From Ahaetulla prasina (taxonomy: Eukaryota; Chordata; Lepidosauria; Squamata; Colubridae), in NCBI RefSeq assembly GCF_028640845.1, contig NC_080539.1:162283736-162347735 (forward strand): 64,000 nucleotides of DNA, written 5' to 3'. The position numbers and the translations under genes are program-made. The notes beneath the pieces were generated by a model that was not told the DNA's origin, did not search any database, and saw only the letters and a list, made by a program, of their open reading frames with translations. Shown here in pieces: positions 21,966-33,254 of the stretch; position 1 is the first letter of the stretch; every line of letters begins with the position of its first letter.

Positions 21966-22900
21966 TCTTTAGTTAGAAGTTCTAGTTACCTTGGAATTGA
22001 ATGAACATGTTTTTGGTAAAATTAGATTTGGTTGTGGCTAATACATATGACTAATGGTTTATCTAGTGACCTCCACACCTATAAAAGACTGAAAATAATG
22101 TAGAAGTCAATAATACAGATCATGAGAAAGAAAGGAAGCAAGCAAGGAAGGAGTTATATGTAACAAGGAGAAGAATGTAATAGATCTAAATCAGTGATTT
22201 CCAAGCCTTTTCAGTCCATCGCCCCCTTGGTGCTACAAACTCATCCTCAATGCCCCCCACCCCCTATAAATAGCATTGTTCGGAAAAGCGGTTTGCATGA
22301 CCCACTAAGGAAGATAGTAACAGTAAAGTTCAGAATTTAGATTCTAAATGATGATGAACAGATATTCACTGATGAATATATGCATGGAAGTAAAGATGTA
22401 CTTATGACTTAAAGAGGGCTAAAATATATGTTAGAAACTATATGTAATTGAAGTTGTAGATTTGTTTGAAAGTGGGATTCCATAGGTAGAATTACAGAAT
22501 ATTAGATCTCCTTCAACAGTGATAATATGGAATAACCAGAAAAGGTTAAAAAAAAATTGTGCAACTTCCTGATTGAAAGTAATGTGGTAGAAAAATTGTT
22601 CTGCTAATAACATGAATGGACAGATGAGAAGGTGAAAAAAGAATAGATAAAAAATGGAAACCTAGGCCGAAGGAGAAGAGTGACTAAGAAAATATGCTTT
22701 GCTTTGAATACATGGTTAGGATTATATGAAGACCTATGTATATTTGTAGGCAGATATTACATTGTTGTTGGTTGAGAAACCAAATTACTTCCAGGAAAAT
22801 TTGCAGGAAAAAGGAAAAAATTATAATCAGGAGTGTGGCTTTCAGTAGTATTATATCAAAAACTAAGGTAGCTTTTTACTCTACTGTATATAATAGGAAT
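21966..22900. other. Unassigned DNA
   Basis: 22195-22265 (CAGTGATTTCCAAGCCTTTT) may be one end of a hAT-type element. Otherwise nothing recognised. Confidence 0.45.
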
Positions 22901-22904
22901 GTGG

Positions 22905-23236
22905 TGGCTTAGTGGGTAAGATGCTGAGCTTGTCAATCAAAAGGTCGGTAGTTCAGCAGTTCGAATCGCCAGGGTGAGCTCCCGTTACTTGTCCCAGCTT
23001 CTGCCAACCTAGCAGTTCGGAAGCATGTAAAAAATGCAAGTAGAAAAATAGGGACCACCTTTGGTGGGAAGGTAACAGCGTTCCGTGCGCCTTTGGTGTT
23101 GAGTCATGCTGGCCATATGACCACAGAGATGTCTTCGGACAGCGCTGGCTCTTTGGCTTTAAAATGAAGATGAGCACCGCCCCCTAGAGTTGGGAATGAC
23201 TAGCACATATGTGTGAGGGGAACCTTTACCTTTATA
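22905..23236 (+). mobile_element. tRNA-derived SINE with BovB-like tail
   Basis: A tRNA head with A-box GTGGCTTAGTGGGTAAG, anticodon-arm-like CTTGTCAATCAAAAGG and B-box GTTCGAATCGCC. The body is CCCAGCTTCTGCCAACCTAG and CACCTTTGGTGGGAAGGTAA. The tail AGAGTTGGGAATGACTAGC then ACCTTTACCTTT is BovB-like. A better-preserved head region and box B are seen at 39885-40202. Confidence 0.85.
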
Positions 23237-23611
23237 TAATGAACATTTGCCAGTTTTATATATAAATAGAAAAAAAACCCACAGAAAATTTGTACACCTT
23301 GGGTGTACACCTATTTACTGAAGATGGGGAAAGAGAAATTTTAAGACAGATATAAACAATATCTGATCTGTTGTGAAGAATATTTGTCAAGAGAAGTAAA
23401 AACGGCTGTGTCCACTTTATTATACGGAAGGGAGCATGAGTTATGTCAAGAAAACCATAAATGTTGAACACAGTGGGAATGGGTTATTTGACAAAAGAAG
23501 AAGAAAGAAAGAACTGATTTTGAATCACTGTGGACCAAATGCAGTTGGGTGACACACATAAATGAGATACATTGAAGTGGTTTATTCATAGTGAAAGAAT
23601 GAATGAGGATT

Positions 23612-23848
23612 GAGCTGCGGTGGTGCAGTGGTTAGAGTGCAGTACTGCAGGCTACTTCTGTTAACTGCAATTTGACACTTCAAATCTTACCAGGCTCAAG
23701 GTTGACTCAGCCTTCCATCCTTCCAAGGTGGGTAAAATGAGGACCCAGATTGCTGGGGGCAATTTGCTGACTCTGTAAACCACTTAGAGAGGGCTGTAAA
23801 GCACTGTGAAGCCATATATAAGTCTAAGTGCTAAGTGCTATTGAATCA
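23612..23848 (+). mobile_element. tRNA-derived SINE, GACTCAGCCTTCC family
   Basis: Head GTGGTGCAGTGGTTAGAGTG (A-box), body AGGTTGACTCAGCCTTCCAT and GGGTAAAATGAGGACCCAGA, end CTGTAAACCACTTAGAGAGG then AAGTCTAAGTGCTAAGTGC. Same family as 30605 and 49890 (minus) and the body of 13265. Confidence 0.85.
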
Positions 23849-23849
23849 C

Positions 23850-24525
23850 AAAATGGATATATGAAGAAAGAGTAAATATGAGAAATTATGGTTGGATAAA
23901 TTTGATGGGGTCATAAAAGAGAGGTGCTAAATTTAAGAAACAAAAAACAGTGTCCTGATGTGGGGAAGGATATTTGCAAGAATAAAAAGACACAGAGAAT
24001 GGTATGAACTAATTTTAGCCATGTTTACTTTTCTTGTTCTATTGTTTTAAACTTCTTTGTCTTACAACTTTTTAATCTCTTTCTACACTTTTGCATGATG
24101 CTGCTTAACCCACACACACACACACAAAAAATGATGCGCATGCATACATTGTAAGTTAAGACCAGGTAGGAGAAACTTACTTAATGTTTTTGGAGTTGAA
24201 GGTTAAAATCGGTTATCCAGTGATACAAAATGCAGAGCCTGTGGGGATAAAGCAGGATTTTCAACGTCTTGGAAAATAGGATCATTTTAAGAGCTTACAC
24301 TGCTGTTTTTGCAATTGTCATTATTTTTGCCAGTAATATTTGGAGGAGTCTCTGGGGTATTAAAAATAACCCAGGGGGCCACAAACAGCTCATCTCTGAC
24401 CTGATCTTTTTCTGATTCAAGGCAAGGCTTCCATTCTTAAAGTTAAAACTTACTTATGCAGTTACAGTATGTGGCTGCATGCATGAACATTCACAAAGTA
24501 TTCATTATTGTTCCTGGAATCCCAT
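23850..24525. other. Unassigned DNA
   Basis: A short CA run at 24112-24126. Nothing else recognised. Confidence 0.5.
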
Positions 24526-24529
24526 GAAT

Positions 24530-25256
24530 ATATTTTATTTATTTATTTTATTTTGTCAAGCATCTATTTTATGACAGATACAGGTGTAAACATAATTATA
24601 AAAATACATGAAAAGGATACGAATAAAAGAAAATATCAGGACAGAGACGGTAGGCACACTGGTGCGCTTATGCATGCCCCTTACAGGTCTCTTAGGAATG
24701 GGGTGAGGTCAATAGTAGCCAGTCTAAGGTTAAAGTTCTGGGGATTTGGGAAAGAAATCACAGAGTCAGACAGTGCATTCCAGGCGTTGAGAACTCTGTT
24801 ACTGAAGTTGTATTTTCTGCAGTTTGGATCGGTTTACCATGTGTTTGTATCTATTGTGTGCTCTTGTATTGTTTTGGTTGAAGCTGAAGTATTCATTGGC
24901 TGGTAGGACATTGTAGCAGATGATTTTATGTACTATGCTTAGGTCAGACCAAAGACAGCGAAGTTCTAAGTTGTCTAAGCCCTAAATTTCGAGTCTGGTC
25001 GCATAAAGTATTTTGTTGCAAGCAGAGGAGTGGAGGACAGAGCATTTATTGGTTGAGATTTGGAGTTGCCAATTGCCATAGTCCAGGTCTTTTTGTAGAG
25101 TAACAGCATTGTCAGTGGTGTTGAATAATTTTACATCATCTGCAAAGAGAATGCAGTTGCTTATAATATGATCACAAAGGTCATTTATATAAAGTATAAA
25201 GAGTGTGGGTCCTAAAACGCTGCCTTGGGGGACACCGCTGTAAACAGGTGCAAATG
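24530..25256 (-). pseudogene. CR1-group LINE, RT and C-terminus, internally deleted
   Basis: On the minus strand: [20 protein letters not shown], then ILFADDVKLFNTTDNAVTLQ (FADD encoded at 25134-25146), then directly VLHSSACNKILYATRLEI and the C-terminal LPANEYFSF segment. Compared with 29505-30023, the stretch between the RT palm and VLHSS is missing, so the copy has an internal deletion as well as stops. The 3' end is a TTTA-rich tract at about 24535-24556. Similar to the snake CR1/L3-like LINE lineage; the exact clade is inferred. Confidence 0.7.
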
Positions 25257-25259
25257 TTT

Positions 25260-25800
25260 GAAGTTTCTTTCTTGCTCAAAACTCCTGAGAAAATGCTAAA
25301 AGAAGCTGAAAGAGTTTTAGTCAACTAATTTCTCAGAGGATTCATGTTCTGCTCTGCAAAATGTTTCTATTCAAAAACGGAGAGCATTGTCCTGAAAAGA
25401 ATTGACCTAGCTAGCTATCCTTGCTACTCTCCACTTGTTATTAATTTATTCCTTGATCCTAATCTATTTCATCAGTAAAATGACCAGAATTGAAGCAAAA
25501 CAAATTACAGGGAACAAAGGGGAAAGAGAGGCTTCAACCACCAGGCCAGGTATCTCACTGAGGAAACCACTGTTATTGTCTCGTATAATAAATGAATAAA
25601 TGCATAAAACATCAACCTGGAGTCTTTGGAAATTTAGCTTCTTAAAGTAACTTAACATTGGATGACAAAATTTAAAAATTCATGCCAGATTAATAATTTC
25701 CCAATTTTAAAAAAGAGACTATTCAAGCAAATCTTCAAAACAATGTCATTTGGTATAAAGTTTACATCAAATAAACCACTCCAGTCAAAGTCACAGTTAA
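25260..25800. other. Unassigned DNA
   Basis: Nothing recognised. Confidence 0.5.
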
Positions 25801-25802
25801 CA

Positions 25803-25945
25803 GTAACAGAGTTGGAAGGGACCTTGGAGGTCATCTAGTCCAACCCCCTGCTCATGCAGGAGATCTGTACTAGGGATTTGAACCACGACCTGCCAACTTT
25901 TCTGATTGACAAGCTCAGTGTCTTAGCTACTGAGCCACCTAGTCT
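25803..25945 (-). mobile_element. Chimeric SINE: tRNA head with CR1 tail
   Basis: Read on the minus strand, a tRNA-like head (GGTGGCTCAGTAGCTAAGAC with A-box, CTTGTCAATCAGAAAAG, and box B GGTTCAAATCCC) passes straight into the CR1 3' end GCAGGGGGTTGGACTAGATG and CCTCCAAGGTCCCTTCCAAC. The CR1 part matches 12185-12221. Such a tail would let CR1 RT mobilise the SINE. Confidence 0.78.
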
Positions 25946-26329
25946 CTCAGACTACCAACTCACTGGGTTTTCTTCTTTCTCTTCCAATCGCATATCTTTT
26001 GCAAGTAGACAATTAAATCAAGCAGTTTATTTGCTGAATTAATACCATAACTGTAATAGTTTTTCCCTCCACCACCCCCAATTCTGTCAGGAACTCTTTG
26101 ATGGTGAATATTCAGTACCAACTGTGCTAGGTTTGCGATGCATTTTCAGAATCTAATCACTCCCATCTGCTCAGAATTAGATGCCACAATTCTTGCAGAG
26201 TCTTTTGAATTTATGGCAGCCAGTTTAATCAGAGCTAACAGGACCAGTTTCTGTAACTATGATTTGTGAATGTGGACAAGATGCTTGTGTGGATAGGCCA
26301 GTGACCTGCTCTCTAGAGTGAAACATTTA

Positions 26330-26460
26330 TGGAGATTCTCAGTTGGGTGTTGTTTTTTAAAAGACAATTTGATTTTCTTTGTTTTTCCTTGAAGACTTTT
26401 TATTTCTCATCCGAGAAGCTTCTTCATTTCTGATGGAATGGTGGAAAATGGAAGGATGCA
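26330..26460 (-). repeat. Second PLE-like pLTR family fragment
   Basis: TTTCTCATCCGAGAAGCTTC then TTCATTTCTGATGGAATGGT GG matches 41775-41815. The minus-strand reading of the core is CGGATGAGAAATAAAAAGTC, a degraded hammerhead-like motif. Confidence 0.42.
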
Positions 26461-26514
26461 CTCTAGAGCCTTGCTAAACAGGGCAGTCTAACAGGGATTA
26501 CTCACACAAGGAAA

Positions 26515-27620
26515 CCTCAAAAATCACCTTGAAAAGAGCAATGCAGCAGCCTGTCTTAAATAGTGCTTGCCTGGATCCTGAGTTTTGCGACAGGAACTTC
26601 CCAGTTGCATATACAGCTCTCTTGGGCAAGATTTTAGAAATGGTGGTGACCAACTACAGTATTTTGTATGTTAGTTCAGGGGTCTCCAACCTTGGTCCCT
26701 TTAAGACTTGTGAACTTCAACTCCCAGCTTTGCTGGCTGAGGGACTCTGGGAGGTGAAGTCCACAAGTCTTAAAGGGACCAAGGTTGGAGACCCCTGTGT
26801 TAGTTGATAGTTGGAAGAAGCCAACTACACTGATTTTGGTCTGGATCGGACCAAAATATAGACCTACATAAAGCATAGAAACAATCTTCAATGTTCTATC
26901 ATTGACATCTACTAGGAGAGATTTAAAAAGAGGAGTGCTGCTGTTGTGATTCTTCTGGATCACTCCACAGTCATTGACTATACTGATCATAGATTATTAT
27001 CAGAACAGATCATAGATTATTATCATTTGTGAAATTGCAGAAATGGATCAACTGTAATGCTTAATTCTGTATTGATGACAAATCTAATGTCAAGTTTTCT
27101 TTCCATTTAAACTAGAGGAGGTTGTTCAATTCTTCTAAAATTACTTGGATTGATGCCCACAAGGGGAAACCAGTTAAGAAATACATTGTGGATAGGCTGG
27201 AGAAGTGCATAGTTTGGGGGGTTTTCCTTTGATTTCACCATCATTAGAAGCAGAGATAGCTTTAGCGGTATGGAGAGCCTGCGTCTTGTTTTAACTGTGC
27301 CAGTTATGAGCTTTCTTGGGTTAAGTAGCCTGGCATTAGTGATTCATCACTTAATATATCCTCCATTGAATTACTGCAATAGCGTCATTTGGTGCTAACC
27401 TTGAAAATTGCCCTGAAATAGACCATGACTTCTTGGCTGATAGATGGGACAACCAAAGGAGGTCAGATAGCTCCAGTCCTGAAGGTATTGAATTGCCTAT
27501 GAGTTTGTTTCTCAGTGAAGAATGGGCCATTCTCGGTACCCTAGCAATGGAATTCTGACACGTATTCAGTCCTGCTCCATCTTCTGTTGGAAAACAGTTG
27601 CTGCCATGCCCGTTCACCAT
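26515..27620 (+). pseudogene. Ancient L2-like LINE, decayed
   Basis: Scattered frames fit L2 ORF2 in the right order: NFPVAYTALLGKILEMVV (compare NYRPIS.LPFLSKVLEKVV), VIDYTDHRLLSEQI (compare FDTVDH.LLL), LNYCNSVIW (compare LDYCNALL) and GGQIAPVLKVLNCLPM (compare ITPVLRELHWLPV). Stops and frameshifts throughout, and a hAT miniature element is inserted at 26677. Assigned from residue patterns only. Confidence 0.5.
26677..26797. mobile_element. Foldback hAT-type miniature element, perfect 8-bp duplication
   Basis: 121 bp, almost entirely palindromic: CAGGGGTCTCCAACCTTGGT at the left pairs exactly with the right end, and the arms continue through CCCTTTAAGACTTGTG. Flanked by TGTTAGTT on both sides (26669-26676, 26798-26805). 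Confidence 0.9.
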
Positions 27621-28405
27621 GGTATTTATGGAATAATTGACACCAAGACCAGACAGCCTTTTCGAATGCTTTTTATTTTGTTTTGCTTTTTAAAATGAAT
27701 ATTGCTTTGTTGGAAGAAATGTCCATCTGGGTTCAGTTCCAAGTGGGGAAAACATGGAGACTGCTTGGAAAGATGGTTTAATGGTGGACAGGATCACATG
27801 GTTTGAGTTCCTGAACAGAAAAGGGTGGAGATGCTGACCATGCCTTGGTTTCATGCCCTGTCTGAGTTTTGAACTTCCTGGGGCACAGGAAGAACATCCT
27901 GATTGGTTGTCCGACTCCCAGGGAGTGGGGGCCTTAGCTAGCCTTGCTGGCTGATGTAATCTTCCCAGGTGTCATGTGGTAAATTTCTGTTGCTAGATGG
28001 GTCCTATTGTGTTGCAGATGATGGTCCATTGACAAAGATGGAGGGGGGATTGGGTTTCTGCCTCTGGCCCATTGACAAAGATAGTGGGGAGGCAGGAAAG
28101 TGGGAGCTACTTTGTCTTTAAAATGTGTTTCTCCATTTCTCATCCAGGGAAATATATTCTGCCTTTTTAATATTTCCCAAAATATTGCATTCTTCTAGGA
28201 GAAAGGTGGGTGCTAACGTCCTACAGCTTGCTTGTTAATACTTATTGTTTTTAAGCAGTACCTGTTTTGTTGTGGAGGTGGTATTTAAGACTTTTATTGT
28301 TCTCTTATAAACCACTGTGGAGTCTTCTGGAGGACTGGGAGGAGATGAAGGAAGAAAATAGAAAGAAAATAAATTGTAGTATCTTACAGGCAGATATTCA
28401 GCATG
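27621..28405. other. Unassigned DNA
   Basis: CCATTGACAAAGAT occurs twice (about 28025 and 28070). No element recognised. Confidence 0.45.
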
Positions 28406-28429
28406 TTCCTCCTCCTCTTCTTCTTCCTC

Positions 28430-28460
<31 letters not shown>

Positions 28461-28463
28461 TCC
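28406..28463. repeat. (CCT)n microsatellite
   Basis: CCT/CTT triplets ending in a C run. It produces poly-Glu and poly-Pro frames that are not genes. Confidence 0.94.
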
Positions 28464-29309
28464 TTATCTAAGCTTTCCAAAGTTATAACAGCAATAGCAA
28501 AATCTAATTTAGCTTTTCTTTTCACTCTTGGCTTCAGTTCTCCTTATCAAATATGAATGTCATTAACTGAGCTGATGCTGAAGAAGAGAGCAGGTGCCCT
28601 TTCAGATCTCAGGCATGTTTTCTATTAACACTAGTAAGTGTTAACGTGTAGGGAATAAGAAGTACACCACTGTAACAGGAGGAAATGACATATAGGTTTG
28701 TTTGTTTTTTTAAAAAAAGCATCCAAACAAAAATATGAATCTGCCATTCTCAACTCCAGATACTGCCTGGAAATGGCTGGTTAAAGGAAAGGAGATTTAG
28801 GATTACATTTTGCTCTGGGTCAGATCATCATCACAGCAAAAAAGAAATGGCAAAACCTCCCCCCCTCTCCCAAGAAAATGCTGTCGTGTATGGATGTACG
28901 TTTTGATATGAACTGGGCTGTCCTAGCTTTTATTTGCAATAATCCCTTCTGCAGTCTGCAACCTCCCTATCTTCCCACACCTTAATTCAATCAAAATGGA
29001 ACAATCCTGTCCCCTCCCCCCTCCATTAGAAAGCACATGGAGACTGAGGAAGGAAGGATATGATACAGGAAGGGGGGAAAATCAACAGCTTCTTCTGCCT
29101 TCTGGGAGAAAAAAAAAGGAAACTGGGACATCCCCTCAAAGCATCACAAAGACAAATTAGAGAACTGAATACCACTTTTACAGGTGAAGGAAACTTGCAA
29201 ACATTGGAGGATCCATTTTGATATAGTACAACTTGGTATTATTGCTTCTAGCTCAAATAAGAGGAAAGAAGATGTACTGTCAAAAAAGAATCTTGTGTGG
29301 GGAAAAGAA
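28464..29309. other. Unassigned DNA
   Basis: Nothing recognised. Confidence 0.5.
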
Positions 29310-29319
29310 TTAATAAAAT

Positions 29320-29354
<35 letters not shown>

Positions 29355-29357
29355 TTT
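29310..29357. repeat. (TTTA)n microsatellite at LINE 3' end
   Basis: Twelve perfect TTTA repeats abutting the minus-strand LINE. Confidence 0.95.
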
Positions 29358-30025
29358 TGTCACAACATCATACAAAAAGATTATATAGTATATAAACATA
29401 TATATGAGTAAATGTTAGGAGGTATAAGCATATATATAGGAAGAAGAAAAGAAAAACAATAGGACAGGAACGGTAGGCACGTTTTGTGCGCTTATGCACG
29501 CCCCTTATGGTCCTCTTAGGAATGGGGTGAGGTCCATAGTTGAAAGTTTTTGGTTGAAGCTTTTAGGATTATGGGAAGAGACCACAGAATCAGGTAAAGT
29601 ATTCCAAGCACTGATGATTCTGTTACAGAAGTCATATTTTCTGCCATCTAGATTAAAGCGGTTAACATTAAGTTTAAATCTATTGGTTGCCCTTGTATTA
29701 TTGCAATTAAAGCTGAAGTAGTCTTTGACAGGAAGGACATTACAATAGATGATTCTGTGAGTTAAACTTAGGTTTTGTCGAAGGCGACGGAGTTCCAAGT
29801 TTTCTAAGCCTAGGATTTCAAGTCTGGTGGGATAAGGTATTTTGTTGTTTTCAGAGGAATGGAGAACTCTTCTTGTAAAATATTTCTGGACACGTTCAAT
29901 TGTATTGATGTCAGAGATGTGGTGAGGGTTCCAAACAGACGAGCTGTATTCTAGAATTGGTCTAGCAAATGTTTTATATGCTCTGGTTAGTAGTGTAGTG
30001 TTTTTGGAAAAGAAGCTACGCAAGA
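29358..30025 (-). pseudogene. CR1-group LINE ORF2 C-terminus
   Basis: A 172-codon open frame (30023-29505, minus) runs from SFFSKNTTLLTRAYKTFARP through ILEYSSSVWNPH, ERVQKYFTRRVLHSS, TRLEILGLENLELRRLR and LPVKDYFSFNCNN to the end. This is the thumb-to-C-terminal region downstream of a LINE RT palm; ILEY.S.VWNP is a hallmark. The 3' UTR follows to the TTTA tract. 5'-truncated, but the remaining frame is intact, so it is a fairly young copy. Relatives at 24530, 50796 and 51290. Confidence 0.82.
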
Positions 30026-30099
30026 TTAGGTTTACAACTCTAGAGCTTTTTTTGCTATGTAGTTGCAGTGGGCTTATAATAATTTAAATAATTTAAAGA

Positions 30100-30350
30100 C
30101 AGCACCTTTCTCCCAGAGTTCCAGAAAGCTTTGAAAACCAGGTCTCAGGACTGAGGTTAATGTTTATTATTTGTTCAATGGCCCCTGATTTGTTTTATTG
30201 ATTTTGTTGTCTATTCAATTATTGTAGTCTAGGCTGTCCATTTGATTTAATGCTAACGTTTCCTTCAGTTTTGTGTGCCGCCCAGTGTCTTTCTGGAGTT
30301 GGGCGACCAATAGATTTAAATTTTGGTTGTTAATAATAATAACAAGAATC
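30100..30350 (+). repeat. L2-like LINE 3' end
   Basis: GTGCCGCCCAGTGTCTTTCT followed by GGAGTTGGGCGACC forms the L2-type 3' hairpin, with AATAATAATAAC at the end. Confidence 0.55.
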
Positions 30351-30604
30351 TTTTGAGCTGAAAAAATGATGCAGCACCTCTTCTTTGTGACATTTGCAAA
30401 AGCCCTACAACTTCTTCATGGGTTGGCAAGAAAATCTAGAACCAGACGGTTTGGAACATTCCCCAAATTAATATAGATGTCCATAAACATGATTAAGAAA
30501 CAGGAATAGGATCTTTTGGTAAAGTTTTATATTTCCTCCAAGGTTTGTGTTTGTGTATGTGTTTGTGTGTGTATGTGTGCACATGTGTTGCAAATGTGTG
30601 TCTA

Positions 30605-30832
30605 CTAGATAGCACTAGCACTTAGCACTTAGACTTTTGTCACAGTGTTTTACAGCCCTCTCTAAGTGGTTTACAGAGTCAGCATATTGCCCCCAACAAT
30701 CTGGGCCCTCATTTTACTGACCTTGGAAGGATGGAAGGCTGAGTCAACCTTGAGCCAGTCATAATCGAACTCATGGCAGTGAGCCAAATTAGCCTGCAAT
30801 ACTGCATTCTAACCACTGCACCACCAAAGGCA
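30605..30832 (-). mobile_element. tRNA-derived SINE, GACTCAGCCTTCC family
   Basis: Minus-strand copy: GCACTTAGCACTTAGACTTT at the tail, AATCTGGGCCCTCATTTTAC, GGAAGGCTGAGTCAACCTTG, and CTAACCACTGCACCACC at the tRNA head. Confidence 0.83.
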
Positions 30833-31986
30833 GTAAGAGTCAAGTTATTTCCAGATTGCTAAAATCAAATGAGAGTGTTTCCTGTCCCCGCAAAAATGTA
30901 CCAGTAATATTTTCTTTTTAACTCAATATGAAAATCTCGGGTGGGAGTTGTCCCAAGCACAATGAAGCCAGAGAGAGGTACTCTTGGGTTTATCTTTCCA
31001 GAGAGATATCAGATTGCAGGTATGAATGTTCTCCTGTTAATGCCAGCTTGCTTCTGCTGCCAAATAACTTTAATTGAGTAGTTCAGGAGAAAGCTTAATT
31101 TTGATCTGAATCCCTTTATGTAGCAATCAGCCAACTTATATAATTACAGTTCCCCAGTACAGATAAAAATTTCTACCTAGACATCACTAGTCCCACCCCA
31201 CACATCCCTGCCCAATTCCCCCTATGGTCATTATCAAACATTTATATTTTTTAACACCCCTGTCTTTTGACAGGCAGATATCCAGTGCCCTCAGAACCAA
31301 AGATAGTCCTGCAATATGAGCTATTTCAAAACCATTATATTAATTAACCACGGGAGATACTACAGGTGGAAAGGAATCAAATTATTTTGAAACCATAATT
31401 GAATTTTTAACTCTTAAACTGGAGTGGATTTTGAGAGTAATCAGTCCAAGCAAGGAAATTTCTTCCTGTTTTTTTGGTGCTCAGTCACTGCTGCCGAAAA
31501 CCTTAAATTACCCAAGTGAAAATTTGGATTCCTTGCCTGGAGCCAATCTGAAATGCAAAGTATAAACAGATATTCAAATTTGTTCTTTTTGTTCTGGCAC
31601 GAGTATTCACAGGAACGTAATTGCTCGTGTAACTTCAATGGCGGTAGCTGATCATTTGCTTTATAAAAATAATATTGTTGCAAATAGTAGCTATAACAGA
31701 CTTGTGGTATCCCTTGTTAAAGCATGTTCACAAAATGAACCTTTCCTCATACAGAGACAACACCGAAATAAAGCAGTGTTGAAATAATTATTTTTATGCC
31801 TTCCAATGCCTAATCACTCACCCACCAAATTATATTCATTCACTTTGGTCGGGGAATAATAATTTTCAAGGAAGAAAAGCTGGTGAGGTCACAATGAGCA
31901 AAGCATAGGACCCTGCTACTTCACCTAATTATGAGGTAATTAAAGAGTTGTGCAGGTGTCCCTGGTTTGGGATTGGATTGCATTAA
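30833..31986. other. Unassigned DNA
   Basis: One minus-strand frame (31441-31683) has no recognisable domain. Nothing else seen. Confidence 0.5.
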
Positions 31987-32143
31987 ACAAGCTTTTTTTT
32001 TTTCAAAAGCTTGCCACATCTCTCAGTTCCCCATGCTTTAGTCAAATTTAAAGGGAAGACTCAATATAGAAGACTTGTTCTATCAGATCAGAAAAGAGGA
32101 CCAGTAAAATCAATGACAGAGTGATTCAATAGAAATAACGTCT
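31987..32143. repeat. Dispersed paralogue of 39821-40290 without the SINE
   Basis: AGTTCCCCATGCTTTAGTCA then AATTTAAAGGGAAGAC, CAGATCAGAAAAGAGGACCA and AGAGTGATTCAAT align with 39821-39883 joined to 40201-40290. Confidence 0.72.
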
Positions 32144-32261
32144 GTACTATTTGGAGACAATAAAGTAGGCTCAACAACAGTCCCCAGAAAAAAAATAATC
32201 TGAGAATGAGACAGAAAAATACCAGGTTCATTCGTGTACCTTATAGAGCTGAAATTTATTT

Positions 32262-32785
32262 ACTGTGACTCCCCCAAAATAAGAAATGTCCCGAAAATAA
32301 GGCCAAGCCTGCTTTTTGGGGTGGGCATAAATATATGCCCTCCCCCCAAAAATAAGCCCTAGTGAAGAGGTGGGCTTGGTCAGCACAGGAGGCAGCCCTT
32401 CCCTTCCTAGGTCACCTCCTGGAGGTTCAGGCCCTTAATTGCTGCCCACTGATCAGCTGAGGCAGCGAGGGCTGTGCCTCCACAGCTGCCGACCTCCTCC
32501 CCCTTTTCGTGCCGATCTTTCTTTACTCGGGATCACAGCACAGACACACATCCCCAAAATGCTCCATCCGAAGCCTTCAGCCATGCAATTCTGGAAGGAG
32601 CATCTGTGTTGTGATCCCAAAGAGAGAATGGTATGCATGCGTGTATGAGAGAGAGAAAGAGAGAGAAAGAGAGCAATCCGATCCAACCTCGAAGAGTTAT
32701 CCAGGGCTGGCAGCAATGTTTTCTCTGTCCCCCCACCCCCCTTTCACACACACAGATAGAGGTCCCTCACCCCCCCCCAACCTCC
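32262..32785. repeat. AAAATAAG-type repeat and short hairpin
   Basis: CCCCAAAATAAGAAATGTCC, CCGAAAATAAGGCC and CCCAAAAATAAGCCCTAG look like the end of a miniature element. GGGATCACAGCACAGAC (32529) pairs with CTGTGTTGTGATCCC (about 32602). A GAGA run lies at 32647-32675. Confidence 0.4.
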
Positions 32786-33030
32786 CAAGGCAGCCATATC
32801 CCTTCGCTAACCTGCTTTCCAGCTCTGTTCTCCACCATCACATGCAGGGCAAGAAAAGTAGTCTGTGGGACTACTGTAAAAGCAACTTCCAACTTCACGA
32901 GATTTTTTTTCTTCGTGAGAAGTTGGAAGGTCTGAACTACTGGTATTTTTTTTTACTATAGTCCAACAGACTATGAGCAGCAGAGAACAGAGCTGGAAAG
33001 CAAGTTAGTGAAGGGATGTGGCTGCCCTGG
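32786..33030. repeat. Long inverted repeat, about 110-bp arms
   Basis: 32786-32832 and 32983-33030 are reverse complements with about four mismatches (GAGAACAGAGCTGGAAAGCA). The inner arms also match (AACTTCCAACTTCACGAG against CGTGAGAAGTTGGAAG) around a T-rich centre at 32903-32911. Confidence 0.82.
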
Positions 33031-33254
33031 GGGTTAGGGGTAGGGTTCGGCCCAAGGAGGCAGTGATCCAAAGTGGTGAGGCTCTGGATGGGTTTGGCTC
33101 ACTGCTGTGAGTGAATTTGTGCGTGCCTCTCGGCAGGTTTAGCTCAAGGGGCAGGGAGGCTGCATGATTGGAGCACTTGGAGAGGAGCGGCAGAAGGGGA
33201 GCGTGATGGGCGGGCTCTGGATGGATAACAATCAAAAACTATACACATAGACAC

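Noticed and set aside
22905..22975. A functional tRNA gene
   Set aside because: A- and B-box motifs are present but there is no cloverleaf, and the sequence continues as a SINE.
26676..26990. A 104-codon minus-strand frame
   Set aside because: Its repeated NLGPFKTC peptide comes from the palindromic hAT element read through both arms.
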